Assembly (NCBI GenBank): GCA_030679915.1
Contig: JAUXRY010000034.1
Location: forward strand, 1-64,000
Length of the DNA: 64,000 nt
Reading direction: 5' to 3'
From: Thiobacillus sp.
Lineage (GTDB): Bacteria; Pseudomonadota; Gammaproteobacteria; Burkholderiales; Thiobacillaceae
In this document: positions 1 through 8,424 of the stretch, in pieces
Position numbering within the stretch: the first letter of the stretch is position 1
How the letters are laid out: each line of letters opens with the position of its first letter
Notes under the pieces: generated by a model
Database searches by the model: none
What the model was told of the DNA's origin: nothing
What the model saw: the letters and a program-made list of their open reading frames with translations, nothing else
Program-made: the position numbers and the translations under genes

Positions 1-135
1 GGTGAGCTGCCGGCCTTGCGTCCGGGGATGCAGGGCTTTGCCAAGATAGCAGTCGATCAGCGTTCGATGCTGCTCAACGGGGTCAACCGGGCGCTGAGCT
101 GGATACGCGTCAGGCTGTGGGCGTGGGGGGCGTGA
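1..135 (+). CDS. HlyD-family periplasmic adaptor, C-terminal fragment
   Basis: Only the last 44 codons are inside the window, in frame 1 and ending in TGA at 133-135. The fragment contains PALRPGMQGFAKI, the typical end of the beta-barrel region of HlyD/RND-type membrane fusion proteins, and then a short Trp/Arg-rich tail (LSWIRVRLWAWGA) that could be a membrane-proximal helix. The next gene starts one base after the stop, so the two are probably co-transcribed. The following gene product also ends in an HlyD-like domain, so this locus has two adaptor modules side by side. The family assignment rests on a short segment. Confidence 0.6.
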   Translation, partial: GELPALRPGMQGFAKIAVDQRSMLLNGVNRALSWIRVRLWAWGA

Positions 136-136
136 G

Positions 137-2287
137 GTGAGCGCAGAATCGCTATTCAGCCCCAACTGGTTCCGTGTGGCCGATCTGCATCCGCTGCTGG
201 GCGGCCATGTGCAGGTGCGCCGCCAGCCCAGCCGCGATGCGCTCTGGTATGTGTTCTCCGATACGTCCACGGGTCGCCAGCATCGCCTGAATGATGTGGC
301 CTATCAGTTTGCCGGGCGCTGTAATGGTCATCATTCCACCCAGAAGATCTGGGAGGCCTTGCTTGAAAAAATGGGTGACCATGCCCCTTCGCAGGAAGAA
401 ATCATCCAGTTAATCGGACAGCTGTCTGAAAGTGGCATGCTGCAGGTCGACAAACTGTCGGATGTGGAAGCCCTGTTCGAGCGGCACGAGGCACGTGCCA
501 GCAAACAGCGACGCAGCGGGATGAATCCGCTCGCCTTTCGCCTCAACCTGTTCAACCCTGATGCGTTACTGCGCCGCTTCGACGGTATCGGCCAACAGAT
601 TTTCCGCACCTGGGTGCTGGGCGTGTGGGGACTGATTGTCGGCCTCGCGCTGACTGGCGCGTTTGCGCACTGGAGCGAACTGCGCGCCCATGCCGCCACC
701 TATCTACTGACACCACGTTACCTGATTTTGATGTGGCTGTGTTTTCCCGTGATCAAGGCGGTGCATGAACTGGCGCATGGGCTGGCGGTTCGTCGCTGGG
801 GCGGAGAAGTCACGCAGATGGGCATTACCCTGCTGGTGCTGGTGCCGGCACCGTTTGTCGATGCCTCTGCAGCGTCCGCTTTCCGCCACACCTATCAGCG
901 CGTCATGGTCAGCGCGGCCGGCATCATGGTCGAGCTGTTGATCGCTGCGTTTGCGTTATTTGTCTGGCTTAACACCGAACCGGGCCTGCTGCGCGATATC
1001 GCCTTTGTCTTTGCTTTCATCGGCAGCGTTTCCACCGTGCTGTTCAACGGTAATCCACTGCTGCGTTTCGATGGCTATTACGTGCTGAGCGATGCGCTGA
1101 ATCTGCCCAACCTGGCATCGCGGAGCAGCCGCTACTGGATCTATCTTGCCCAGCGTTACCTGCTCAAGATTCCCAATGCGCAATCGCCCGAACCTTCGCA
1201 GCGAGAGCGTATCTGGCTGTTACTTTATGCGCCGGCGTCCTGGATGTTCAAGATTTTTATTGGCGTGGTGATTACGTTCTGGGTGGCATCCAAATCGATT
1301 TTTCTGGGTCTGGCGGCTGGCATGTTCATGCTCTACTCAACGCTCGGCCAGCCGATTTACAAGGTGCTGCGCTTCGCATTTTTCTCACCTGCGCTGGGCA
1401 CGCAGCGGCTACGTGCACGCTTGAATACCGCCGGCCTCGCAGTGCTCGTTATCGTTGCAGTGGGTATTGTGCCCATGCCCTCAGTCACCGTGGCGCAGGG
1501 TGTGGTGTGGTTGCCAGAGCGCGCGCAGCTTCGCACGGAGACCGGCGGCTTCATTGTGAGCCTGGCCGCGCAAGACGGCGAACAGGTGCAGCCGGGCCAA
1601 CTCATCGCCGTGCTGGAAGACCCTACGCTCGAAGCCGGGCGGCGTGAACTGCAGGGCAAGCTCGATGGCTTGCGCGCCGAGCACTATCAAACATTCCTCA
1701 GCGATCCGCTGAAAGCAAAAAATGCCGATGAGGCCATGCAGCGGACCGAATCGGAATTGATCCGCGTGGAAAATCGGCTGTCGCAACTGTCAGTGCGCGC
1801 GCAAATTGCGGGCAAACTGGTGATGCCACGTCAGCAGGATCTGCCCGGTACTTACGTCAAGCAAGGCGCCCTGCTGGGTTACGTGTTCAGCCCCGATCAG
1901 GTTCGCGTGCGAGCAGTGGTGGATGAACACGACATTGCACAGGTGCGTGAACACACCCAGAACGTCGAAGTATTGTTGATTGATCGTCCATCGCAGCGCC
2001 TTGAAGCCGGGTTGACGCGCGAAATACCTGCCGCTACACAGACCTTGCCCAGTGCGGCTTTGGGCGATCGTGCAGGCGGCAATCGCATCACCGACCCTTC
2101 TGACAAGGACGGTGTCACAACCCTGGAGCCGGTTTTTCTGGTTGATCTCACCCTGCCGCCCCATGCCACCCACCGTGTCGGCGGTCGTGCCTGGGTCCAT
2201 TTCGATCATGGCGACGAGCCCCTCGCCAGGCAGTGGAGCCGCCGTATTCAGCAGCTGTTCCTCAAGCATTTCAGCGCGACCGAATAG
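137..2287 (+). CDS. M50-family zinc metallopeptidase fused to an HlyD-like domain
   Basis: 716 residues with a GTG start one base after the preceding stop. Residues about 20-105 resemble a PqqD-like winged-helix peptide-binding domain. Several membrane segments follow from about 155. The site-2-protease zinc motif HELAH is at 210-214, and a third-ligand type motif (NPLLRFDGYY, D312) lies further on. From about 440 the chain becomes a soluble HlyD-like adaptor with a lipoyl-type half-motif (VSLAAQDGEQVQPGQLIAVLEDP) and a coiled coil. Known relatives are annotated as putative peptide zinc metalloproteases and occur with export adaptors. In context it may process or pass on the large exoprotein encoded two genes downstream. 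The catalytic residues look intact. The substrate is inferred. Confidence 0.85.
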   Translation: MSAESLFSPNWFRVADLHPLLGGHVQVRRQPSRDALWYVFSDTSTGRQHRLNDVAYQFAGRCNGHHSTQKIWEALLEKMGDHAPSQEEIIQLIGQLSESGMLQVDKLSDVEALFERHEARASKQRRSGMNPLAFRLNLFNPDALLRRFDGIGQQIFRTWVLGVWGLIVGLALTGAFAHWSELRAHAATYLLTPRYLILMWLCFPVIKAVHELAHGLAVRRWGGEVTQMGITLLVLVPAPFVDASAASAFRHTYQRVMVSAAGIMVELLIAAFALFVWLNTEPGLLRDIAFVFAFIGSVSTVLFNGNPLLRFDGYYVLSDALNLPNLASRSSRYWIYLAQRYLLKIPNAQSPEPSQRERIWLLLYAPASWMFKIFIGVVITFWVASKSIFLGLAAGMFMLYSTLGQPIYKVLRFAFFSPALGTQRLRARLNTAGLAVLVIVAVGIVPMPSVTVAQGVVWLPERAQLRTETGGFIVSLAAQDGEQVQPGQLIAVLEDPTLEAGRRELQGKLDGLRAEHYQTFLSDPLKAKNADEAMQRTESELIRVENRLSQLSVRAQIAGKLVMPRQQDLPGTYVKQGALLGYVFSPDQVRVRAVVDEHDIAQVREHTQNVEVLLIDRPSQRLEAGLTREIPAATQTLPSAALGDRAGGNRITDPSDKDGVTTLEPVFLVDLTLPPHATHRVGGRAWVHFDHGDEPLARQWSRRIQQLFLKHFSATE

Positions 2288-2299
2288 GGATGACGCGCC

Positions 2300-4279
2300 A
2301 TGCATAGCCACGCATTGCCACAACCCGGACTGACTTGGGGTCTGTATCCGGAAAAACGCATCCCCGGAAAAGACCGCGCCTGGGCCAATCGCATGAACGC
2401 GTGGTTCACGCAGCTTACCCGCCCCGGCCTGCGTCGCTACACCCGCATTGCCCACCGTTCGCTGGTAATCGAGCAGGGCTTGAGCAGCCTCTCGCTTACG
2501 GATTTCGACGCTGCCGTTCGTAGCCTCCAGCAGCAGCTGGTGCGCGACGGCTTCAGTGAGGACACCCTGGCGCAAGCCTTTGCCCTCACTGGAGAAGCCT
2601 GCCGCCGTCAGCTTGGCATATCGCCGTTTGCCACGCAGCGCATCGCCGCGGCCATCATGCTCGACAACCAGCTCGCCGAAATGGCCACCGGCGAAGGCAA
2701 GACGCTCGTGGCCGCGCTTACTGCCGCCACCGGCGCACTGGCTGGCATCCCGGTGCATGTCATCACCGCCAACGATTATCTGGTGAGCCGCGACGCCGAC
2801 AGACTGCGTCCGCTGTATGCCGCGCTGGGACTGAGCGTTGGCGCCATACAGCAGCATCAGGACAGCCATCAACGGCGGGCCGAGTATGCGTGTGACATCA
2901 CCTATTGCACCGCCAAGGAGCTAGTGTTCGATTACCTGCGTGATCTGCCGCTGCGCAATCTGCATCGCACTGAGCTGGCGTGGCGCGTGGCCCATTTTGC
3001 TTCTGCCCCCTCGCATCAAGGCACCTTGCTGCGAGGCCTGTGCATGGCCGTCATCGATGAAGCCGACAGCATCCTGATCGACGAAGCGCGCGTGCCGCTG
3101 ATCATTTCCGAACTGCGCGAGCACGCCGGTAAACGCGAAGCCGCCACCGAGATACTCCAGCTGGCTGCTGGGCTGAAACTCAATGTGGATTTCACCCTGG
3201 ACCGTCATGCCCTGTCAGCGACGTTGACCGAAGCGGGCCGCGCTGTGCTGGAAACCAGAACAAGCGATTTGCATCCGGTCTGGCACAACCGCCGCCATCG
3301 CGATGAAAACCTGGGGCTGGCGCTGACTGCGCTGCATTTGTTCCAGCGCGACCGCCACTATCTGGTGCGTGACGACGGCGTGCATATCATTGACGAAACC
3401 ACCGGCCGCATCGCGCCCGGACGCAGCTGGTCGCGCGGGCTGCATCAACTCATCGAACTGAAAGAACGATGCAAGGTGAGTGGCGAAGCCGTCACCCGTT
3501 CGCAAATCACCTATCAACGATTTTTTCCGCGTTACCTGCGGCTGTGCGGCATGAGCGGTACGCTGGCTGAATCGCGCACCGAACTCTCACGCATCTTTGG
3601 ACTGAATGTAGTGCGGGTACCGCTGCGCAAACCCAGCAAGCGAACCGAGTTAAAGCGGCATGTGTTTTTGCACCGCACGCAACAATGGCAGGCAGTGGCT
3701 GAACGCGTGGATATTTTCACCCGCATGGGCCGCCCGGTACTGATCGGTACCGACTCCGTGTCCGACTCAGAAAGTCTGTCCGCGCACCTGAGCGGACTGG
3801 GCATTGCGCACACCGTGCTCAATGCGCGCAACGATCAACACGAAGCTGATGTGGTGGCATTGGCAGGACATGCTGGCCGCATCACCGTCGCCACCAACAT
3901 GGCCGGCCGCGGCACGGATATTCCGCTGGAGCAGGGTGTTGCACAGCGTGGTGGTCTACACGTTATTTCCTGTCAGATGAACAGTGCGCGCCGCATAGAC
4001 CGGCAGCTTAAAGGGCGTTGTGCACGCCAAGGCGACCCCGGCAGCGTGGATGCCTTGTTGAGTCTCGAATCCCCGCTGATACAGCGCGCCTTGCCAGCCT
4101 GGCTCAAGCGAATCTCGGCGAGATCAGCACAGCAAGCTGACGGCGCTCTTCCCAGCTGGCTGGGCCGGGTGATCACTGTATATGTTCAGCGCATGGAAGA
4201 GTCGCGTCAGCAGATCCAGCGCGCGCAACTTCAGAATCAGGATCGACAACTGGATCGCCAGGCGATGTTCCGGGAATAA
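2300..4279 (+). CDS. SecA-like accessory translocase ATPase (shortened)
   Basis: 659 residues against roughly 830-900 for housekeeping SecA. The DEAD motor is clear: Walker A ATGEGKT at 129-135, then IDEADSILIDEAR from 252 (Walker B), MSGTLAES, VATNMAGRGTDIPL and the arginine-finger motif KGRCARQGDPGS. A preprotein-crosslinking region appears to lie between the Walker B motif and MSGTL. After the second nucleotide-binding domain only about 60 residues remain, so most of the helical wing/scaffold region and the zinc-binding tail of normal SecA are missing. The gene lies 12 bases after the M50 gene and 2 bases before the exoprotein gene, so it is probably a dedicated motor for that substrate. 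A second copy rather than the essential SecA is implied by length and context. Confidence 0.88.
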   Translation: MHSHALPQPGLTWGLYPEKRIPGKDRAWANRMNAWFTQLTRPGLRRYTRIAHRSLVIEQGLSSLSLTDFDAAVRSLQQQLVRDGFSEDTLAQAFALTGEACRRQLGISPFATQRIAAAIMLDNQLAEMATGEGKTLVAALTAATGALAGIPVHVITANDYLVSRDADRLRPLYAALGLSVGAIQQHQDSHQRRAEYACDITYCTAKELVFDYLRDLPLRNLHRTELAWRVAHFASAPSHQGTLLRGLCMAVIDEADSILIDEARVPLIISELREHAGKREAATEILQLAAGLKLNVDFTLDRHALSATLTEAGRAVLETRTSDLHPVWHNRRHRDENLGLALTALHLFQRDRHYLVRDDGVHIIDETTGRIAPGRSWSRGLHQLIELKERCKVSGEAVTRSQITYQRFFPRYLRLCGMSGTLAESRTELSRIFGLNVVRVPLRKPSKRTELKRHVFLHRTQQWQAVAERVDIFTRMGRPVLIGTDSVSDSESLSAHLSGLGIAHTVLNARNDQHEADVVALAGHAGRITVATNMAGRGTDIPLEQGVAQRGGLHVISCQMNSARRIDRQLKGRCARQGDPGSVDALLSLESPLIQRALPAWLKRISARSAQQADGALPSWLGRVITVYVQRMEESRQQIQRAQLQNQDRQLDRQAMFRE

Positions 4280-4281
4280 CC

Positions 4282-7200
4282 ATGTTGAATAAACTATTCC
4301 GCCGCCGTGCGCTGATCGAAGAACTGGAACCGCGCCTCCTGTATTCGGCCGACCTCGCGCCATTTGCGCTCGACAGTCTGTCGCCCGCGCCCGAGCACCG
4401 CGTGATCCAGTCCGATGGCGAGTTTTCCAGCGTGGCCGCCACCATCCGCAATGAACTGGTGATCATCGACTCCGGCGTGCAGGATTACGAAACCCTGCTG
4501 GCCGATATTCTTGGTCAGGCCGGCAGCGACCGCCACTTCAGTGTCGTGGTGCTGGACGCCAATCGCGACGGCATCGAGCAGATCTCAGAGGTGCTCAAGC
4601 AGTACGGCAACCTCGATGCCGTGCACCTGATCTCGCATGGCGGACCGGGCTCCCTGCAGCTGGGCAACAGCCCGCTTGATGCGGCCAGCCTCGATAGCCG
4701 TGCGGCCGAGATTACCGCCTGGGGTGCCGCCTTCAATGCGGATGCAGACTGGCTGATTTATGGCTGCGACGTGGCCACGGGCGCCGAGGGCGAGGCCTTC
4801 GTTCAACGTCTATCCCAGTTGATCCGAACCGACGTTGCTGCAAGTAACACGCTTACCGGAAATACCGCCTCGGGTGGCGACTGGGATCTGGAGTTCACAG
4901 CAGGCCACATCGAAACCCGGCTGGCAATGAATGCGACGACCCCGTCACAATGGCAAGGCCTGCTCGAAACCCTGGCAAACATCACAACAGCAAACAAAGA
5001 CAACAATACTTCGGTGGCAGTGAATCCCACCTCCGGTGCTTTTGTTGTGACCTGGACAAGTGACAGTGCTCAGGATGGTGACAAGGACGGCATCTTTGCC
5101 CGAATTTACGATTCGGGAGGCAATCCAATCAGCGGTCAGATTCTGGTCAACACGATTACACAAGATAAACAGCTCAATTCGGCTGTCGCCATGGATTCGT
5201 CCGGTAACTTTGTCGTGGTGTGGGAGAGCAAGACAATCGATTATGGAATTTTTGCCCAGCGCTTCGATGCAACAGGTGCAAAAACTGGCGGACTGTTCAT
5301 CGTCAATCTGACCCCTTCGGGTGACCAAACCACTCCCGCCATCGCCATGGCGGCTGATGGGCAGTTTGTCGTTGCCTGGCAGGATGACCGCAACGGCGGC
5401 GATATCTATGTGCGCCACTTCAATAGTGCCGGAGCGGCGACCAGCAATGAAATCCAGGCCAATACCAATACATCCTCCGGCCAATACGCACCGGCTGTGG
5501 CGATCAAGGATTCCGGCAGTTATGTGGTTACCTGGCAGAGCGACACCGGCGGCAGCGGCAAAGCCATCTTCGCCCAGCGTTTCAACGCGGCGGACGTCAA
5601 GCTGGGCGGCGAATTCCGCGTCAACACCTACGAATCCAATGACCAAACCGAGCCGGCCATTGCAATGGCGCCCAATGGCAGCTTTGTCATTGCCTGGTCG
5701 AGTAATGGCCAAGACGGCAGCAATCGCGGGGTGTACGCACAACGCTACGATCCGAGCGGCGTCGCAACTGGAATTGAATTCAGGGTCAACACCTATACAT
5801 CAGGGCACCAGGACCGGGCTACGGTAGCCATGGATGGCAGCGGGAATTTTGTCATCGCCTGGACCAGTGACGGTCAGGACAACGGCGGCAGTTATGGCAT
5901 TTATGCTCAGCGTTACTTTGCAAATGGAACAGCGGATGGAGGCGAGTTTCGGGTCAATACGACCACCTCCGGCGACCAGCAGAACCCTTCCTCCGCCATG
6001 AGTAGCGCGGGCAAGCTTGTTGTCGCCTGGGACGGTAACGGCCCCGGCGACGACAAGGGCGTGTTCTGGCAAAGCTATGAGTTGTCCAACACGCCGCCCG
6101 TTGCCAATCCCGATGCAACGAGCACCGACGAAGACACGCCGGTTTCCAGCGTGGCCCCCGGTGTGCTCGGCAACGATACCGATCCCGATGTGGGCGCCGT
6201 ACTGTCCGTGATCAACATCCTCGCGGGTTCGGTCGGCACGCCATCCACCGTCACAGCAGGCGGCGTCACGATCACGGGTGCATATGGCAGCCTGCTGATC
6301 AGGCAGAACGGGTCCTACACCTACACGCCCAATGCGACCACGGCGCAAGCATTGGCTGCCGGGCAGGTCGTGACGGACGTATTCACCTACACCCTCAAGG
6401 ACGATAAGAATGCCACAGCGACCTCAACGCTAACCGTCACCGTCAACGGCTTGAACGATGCGCCGGTCGCCAATACCGATAATTATGCGGTGACCAAGAA
6501 CGACACGCTCAATGTCACGGCAACGGGCGTTCTGAGCAATGACATCGATGTTGACACCAACCCGTCTGCAGACACGCTTTACGTTACTCAGGTCAATGGC
6601 TTGATTGGAAACGTTGGCGTGCCAGTAACCGGAGCCTATGGCACGCTTACCCTTTACGCGGATGGCAGCCTGCTCTACGTGAGCGGGTCTGTTGGCGGTT
6701 TTGTCGATAGCTTCACCTACCAGGTTTCTGATGGTAAGGGTGGCACCAGTATTACCAATCTCAACATTTCCGTTGCCGATACCAACATGGCACCGGTTGC
6801 CAACGATGATGCTTACACCGTCGATGAAGACAGCGTCCTGTCCATTCCGGCCAGCGGCGTCCTAATCAACGATACGGATATTGATGGAAACATCTTGACC
6901 GCGACACTGATCAGCGGTGTATCCAACGGTATGCTCGTCTTCAACAGTAATGGTTCGTTCACCTATACGCCGAATGCCAATTTCAATGGCATTGGCATTA
7001 ACGGCGACAGTTTTACCTATCAGGTCAGCGATGGATCACTGACTTCCAATATTGCCACTGTCACGCTGTCGGTGACTTCGGTGAACGACGATCCCGTGGC
7101 ATACGGCGACGACGGGGCTGTCAATCAGGACGCGACGCTAACCAAGGACGCCGCGCTGGGGGTGCTCAGTAATGACACGGACGTAGACGCCGGCGATCCG

Positions 7201-8424
7201 CATGCGGTCATCCTGATCGAGGCCGGCTCATCTTCAGCGGCAGTTTCGCCCGGCACGCCTGGAGCGCTTACCACCTCCTTTGGCACACTTACCCTCTATT
7301 CCGACGGCAGCTATAGCTATATCGCAAATGGCGAAGCCAGCAAGGCGTTGGCGGCAGGGGACACATCTGACGACATTTTCAACTACACCATGCGGGATGC
7401 GGCCGGCGCCACCAGCCGCACCACGCTGACCATTACGATTACCGGCAGTAACGATGCACCCGTGATCACATCAGGCAGCACGCATGTTGTGGTTGAAGAA
7501 ACGCCTGTGACGATTGCCGTAACGGCCAGCGATGCGGAAAGCGATACGCTCAGTTTCTCGATTACCGGGGGTGCGGATGCCGCCTGGTTCACGATCGAGG
7601 CGGCCACTGGACTGCTGAGTCTGAAGTTTGTGCCGGATTACGAGCTACCCAAGGATGCCAACCTGGACAATATCTATGAGGTTGTTGTGACGGTGAGCGA
7701 TGGCAACGGAGGTACCCATACATTAGCGGTTCAATTGGTTGTGACCGACAAGGCTGAGCCGACTGTCACGCTACCCGGCCCGCCTGCACCGCCCGCTCCC
7801 GAGGCGACGCCTGACAAAAAAGCGGATGCCGAAGAGGCCAAACCCTTGCCCACGTCAGCTGCCCCGAATGAGGGGTTGCCCAAGGCGACAACGACGGCCG
7901 ATACCAGTGATGCCAGCGTGACCGTTGTTTATCAAAGTGAAGCGGCAGCCGCACCGGCCCAGATGATTTTTATTGACGGCCAGGTGAACCGGAACAACGC
8001 GCCTACCTTGCCCACGCTCGTGACCCTTAACCAAATGCTGGGCGGATTGAGCAGCGATTCACGCGCCCTGCAAATGCTGCAAAACAGCCTCGGCAATGGC
8101 AACTTTCTACAGCAACTGGATCAATTGCAGGATGCCATTCGGCAACAATTGAATCTCGACAAGAACGTGGTTGCCTCAACACTGGCGGTTTCCACCGGGT
8201 TATCGGTGGGCTACGTGATATGGCTGGTCCGCGGCGGCGTGTTGCTGTCCAGCCTGCTGACCTCATTGCCCGCCTGGCGGCTGATCGACCCACTCCCGAT
8301 TCTGGGTCACCTCGTCGGCAAAAAAACCGACGACGATGAAGACGACTCACTGGAAAGCATGCTGAAAAAATCCAATGAAAAAATTGAACCGATACTGAAC
8401 GACTCGAATGAGGTGCCGCAATGA
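4282..8424 (+). CDS. LEPR-XLL / DUF4347 / cadherin-repeat large exoprotein
   Basis: 1380 residues. There is no ordinary signal peptide; the N-terminus is basic and carries EELEPRLLYSAD at 13-24, the LEPR-XLL motif of very large surface proteins. Residues about 55-215 match DUF4347, with SHG (H119) and YGC (C162), a His/Cys pair like that of clan CD (caspase-like) folds. Residues about 236-605 hold seven repeats of about 52 residues, each with a core like AIAMAPNGSFVIAW, suggesting a seven-bladed propeller. Five VCBS/cadherin-like repeats follow from about 608, each opening with N-x-x-PVA-type or NDAPVIT sequence and three of the first four with a LSND/LGND-like turn. A Pro/Ala-rich linker, a hydrophobic segment near 1297-1330 and an acidic tail end the protein, suggesting C-terminal membrane anchoring. 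It probably acts as an adhesin or surface protein. Its stop overlaps the kinase start (ATGA). Confidence 0.88.
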   Translation: MLNKLFRRRALIEELEPRLLYSADLAPFALDSLSPAPEHRVIQSDGEFSSVAATIRNELVIIDSGVQDYETLLADILGQAGSDRHFSVVVLDANRDGIEQISEVLKQYGNLDAVHLISHGGPGSLQLGNSPLDAASLDSRAAEITAWGAAFNADADWLIYGCDVATGAEGEAFVQRLSQLIRTDVAASNTLTGNTASGGDWDLEFTAGHIETRLAMNATTPSQWQGLLETLANITTANKDNNTSVAVNPTSGAFVVTWTSDSAQDGDKDGIFARIYDSGGNPISGQILVNTITQDKQLNSAVAMDSSGNFVVVWESKTIDYGIFAQRFDATGAKTGGLFIVNLTPSGDQTTPAIAMAADGQFVVAWQDDRNGGDIYVRHFNSAGAATSNEIQANTNTSSGQYAPAVAIKDSGSYVVTWQSDTGGSGKAIFAQRFNAADVKLGGEFRVNTYESNDQTEPAIAMAPNGSFVIAWSSNGQDGSNRGVYAQRYDPSGVATGIEFRVNTYTSGHQDRATVAMDGSGNFVIAWTSDGQDNGGSYGIYAQRYFANGTADGGEFRVNTTTSGDQQNPSSAMSSAGKLVVAWDGNGPGDDKGVFWQSYELSNTPPVANPDATSTDEDTPVSSVAPGVLGNDTDPDVGAVLSVINILAGSVGTPSTVTAGGVTITGAYGSLLIRQNGSYTYTPNATTAQALAAGQVVTDVFTYTLKDDKNATATSTLTVTVNGLNDAPVANTDNYAVTKNDTLNVTATGVLSNDIDVDTNPSADTLYVTQVNGLIGNVGVPVTGAYGTLTLYADGSLLYVSGSVGGFVDSFTYQVSDGKGGTSITNLNISVADTNMAPVANDDAYTVDEDSVLSIPASGVLINDTDIDGNILTATLISGVSNGMLVFNSNGSFTYTPNANFNGIGINGDSFTYQVSDGSLTSNIATVTLSVTSVNDDPVAYGDDGAVNQDATLTKDAALGVLSNDTDVDAGDPHAVILIEAGSSSAAVSPGTPGALTTSFGTLTLYSDGSYSYIANGEASKALAAGDTSDDIFNYTMRDAAGATSRTTLTITITGSNDAPVITSGSTHVVVEETPVTIAVTASDAESDTLSFSITGGADAAWFTIEAATGLLSLKFVPDYELPKDANLDNIYEVVVTVSDGNGGTHTLAVQLVVTDKAEPTVTLPGPPAPPAPEATPDKKADAEEAKPLPTSAAPNEGLPKATTTADTSDASVTVVYQSEAAAAPAQMIFIDGQVNRNNAPTLPTLVTLNQMLGGLSSDSRALQMLQNSLGNGNFLQQLDQLQDAIRQQLNLDKNVVASTLAVSTGLSVGYVIWLVRGGVLLSSLLTSLPAWRLIDPLPILGHLVGKKTDDDEDDSLESMLKKSNEKIEPILNDSNEVPQ

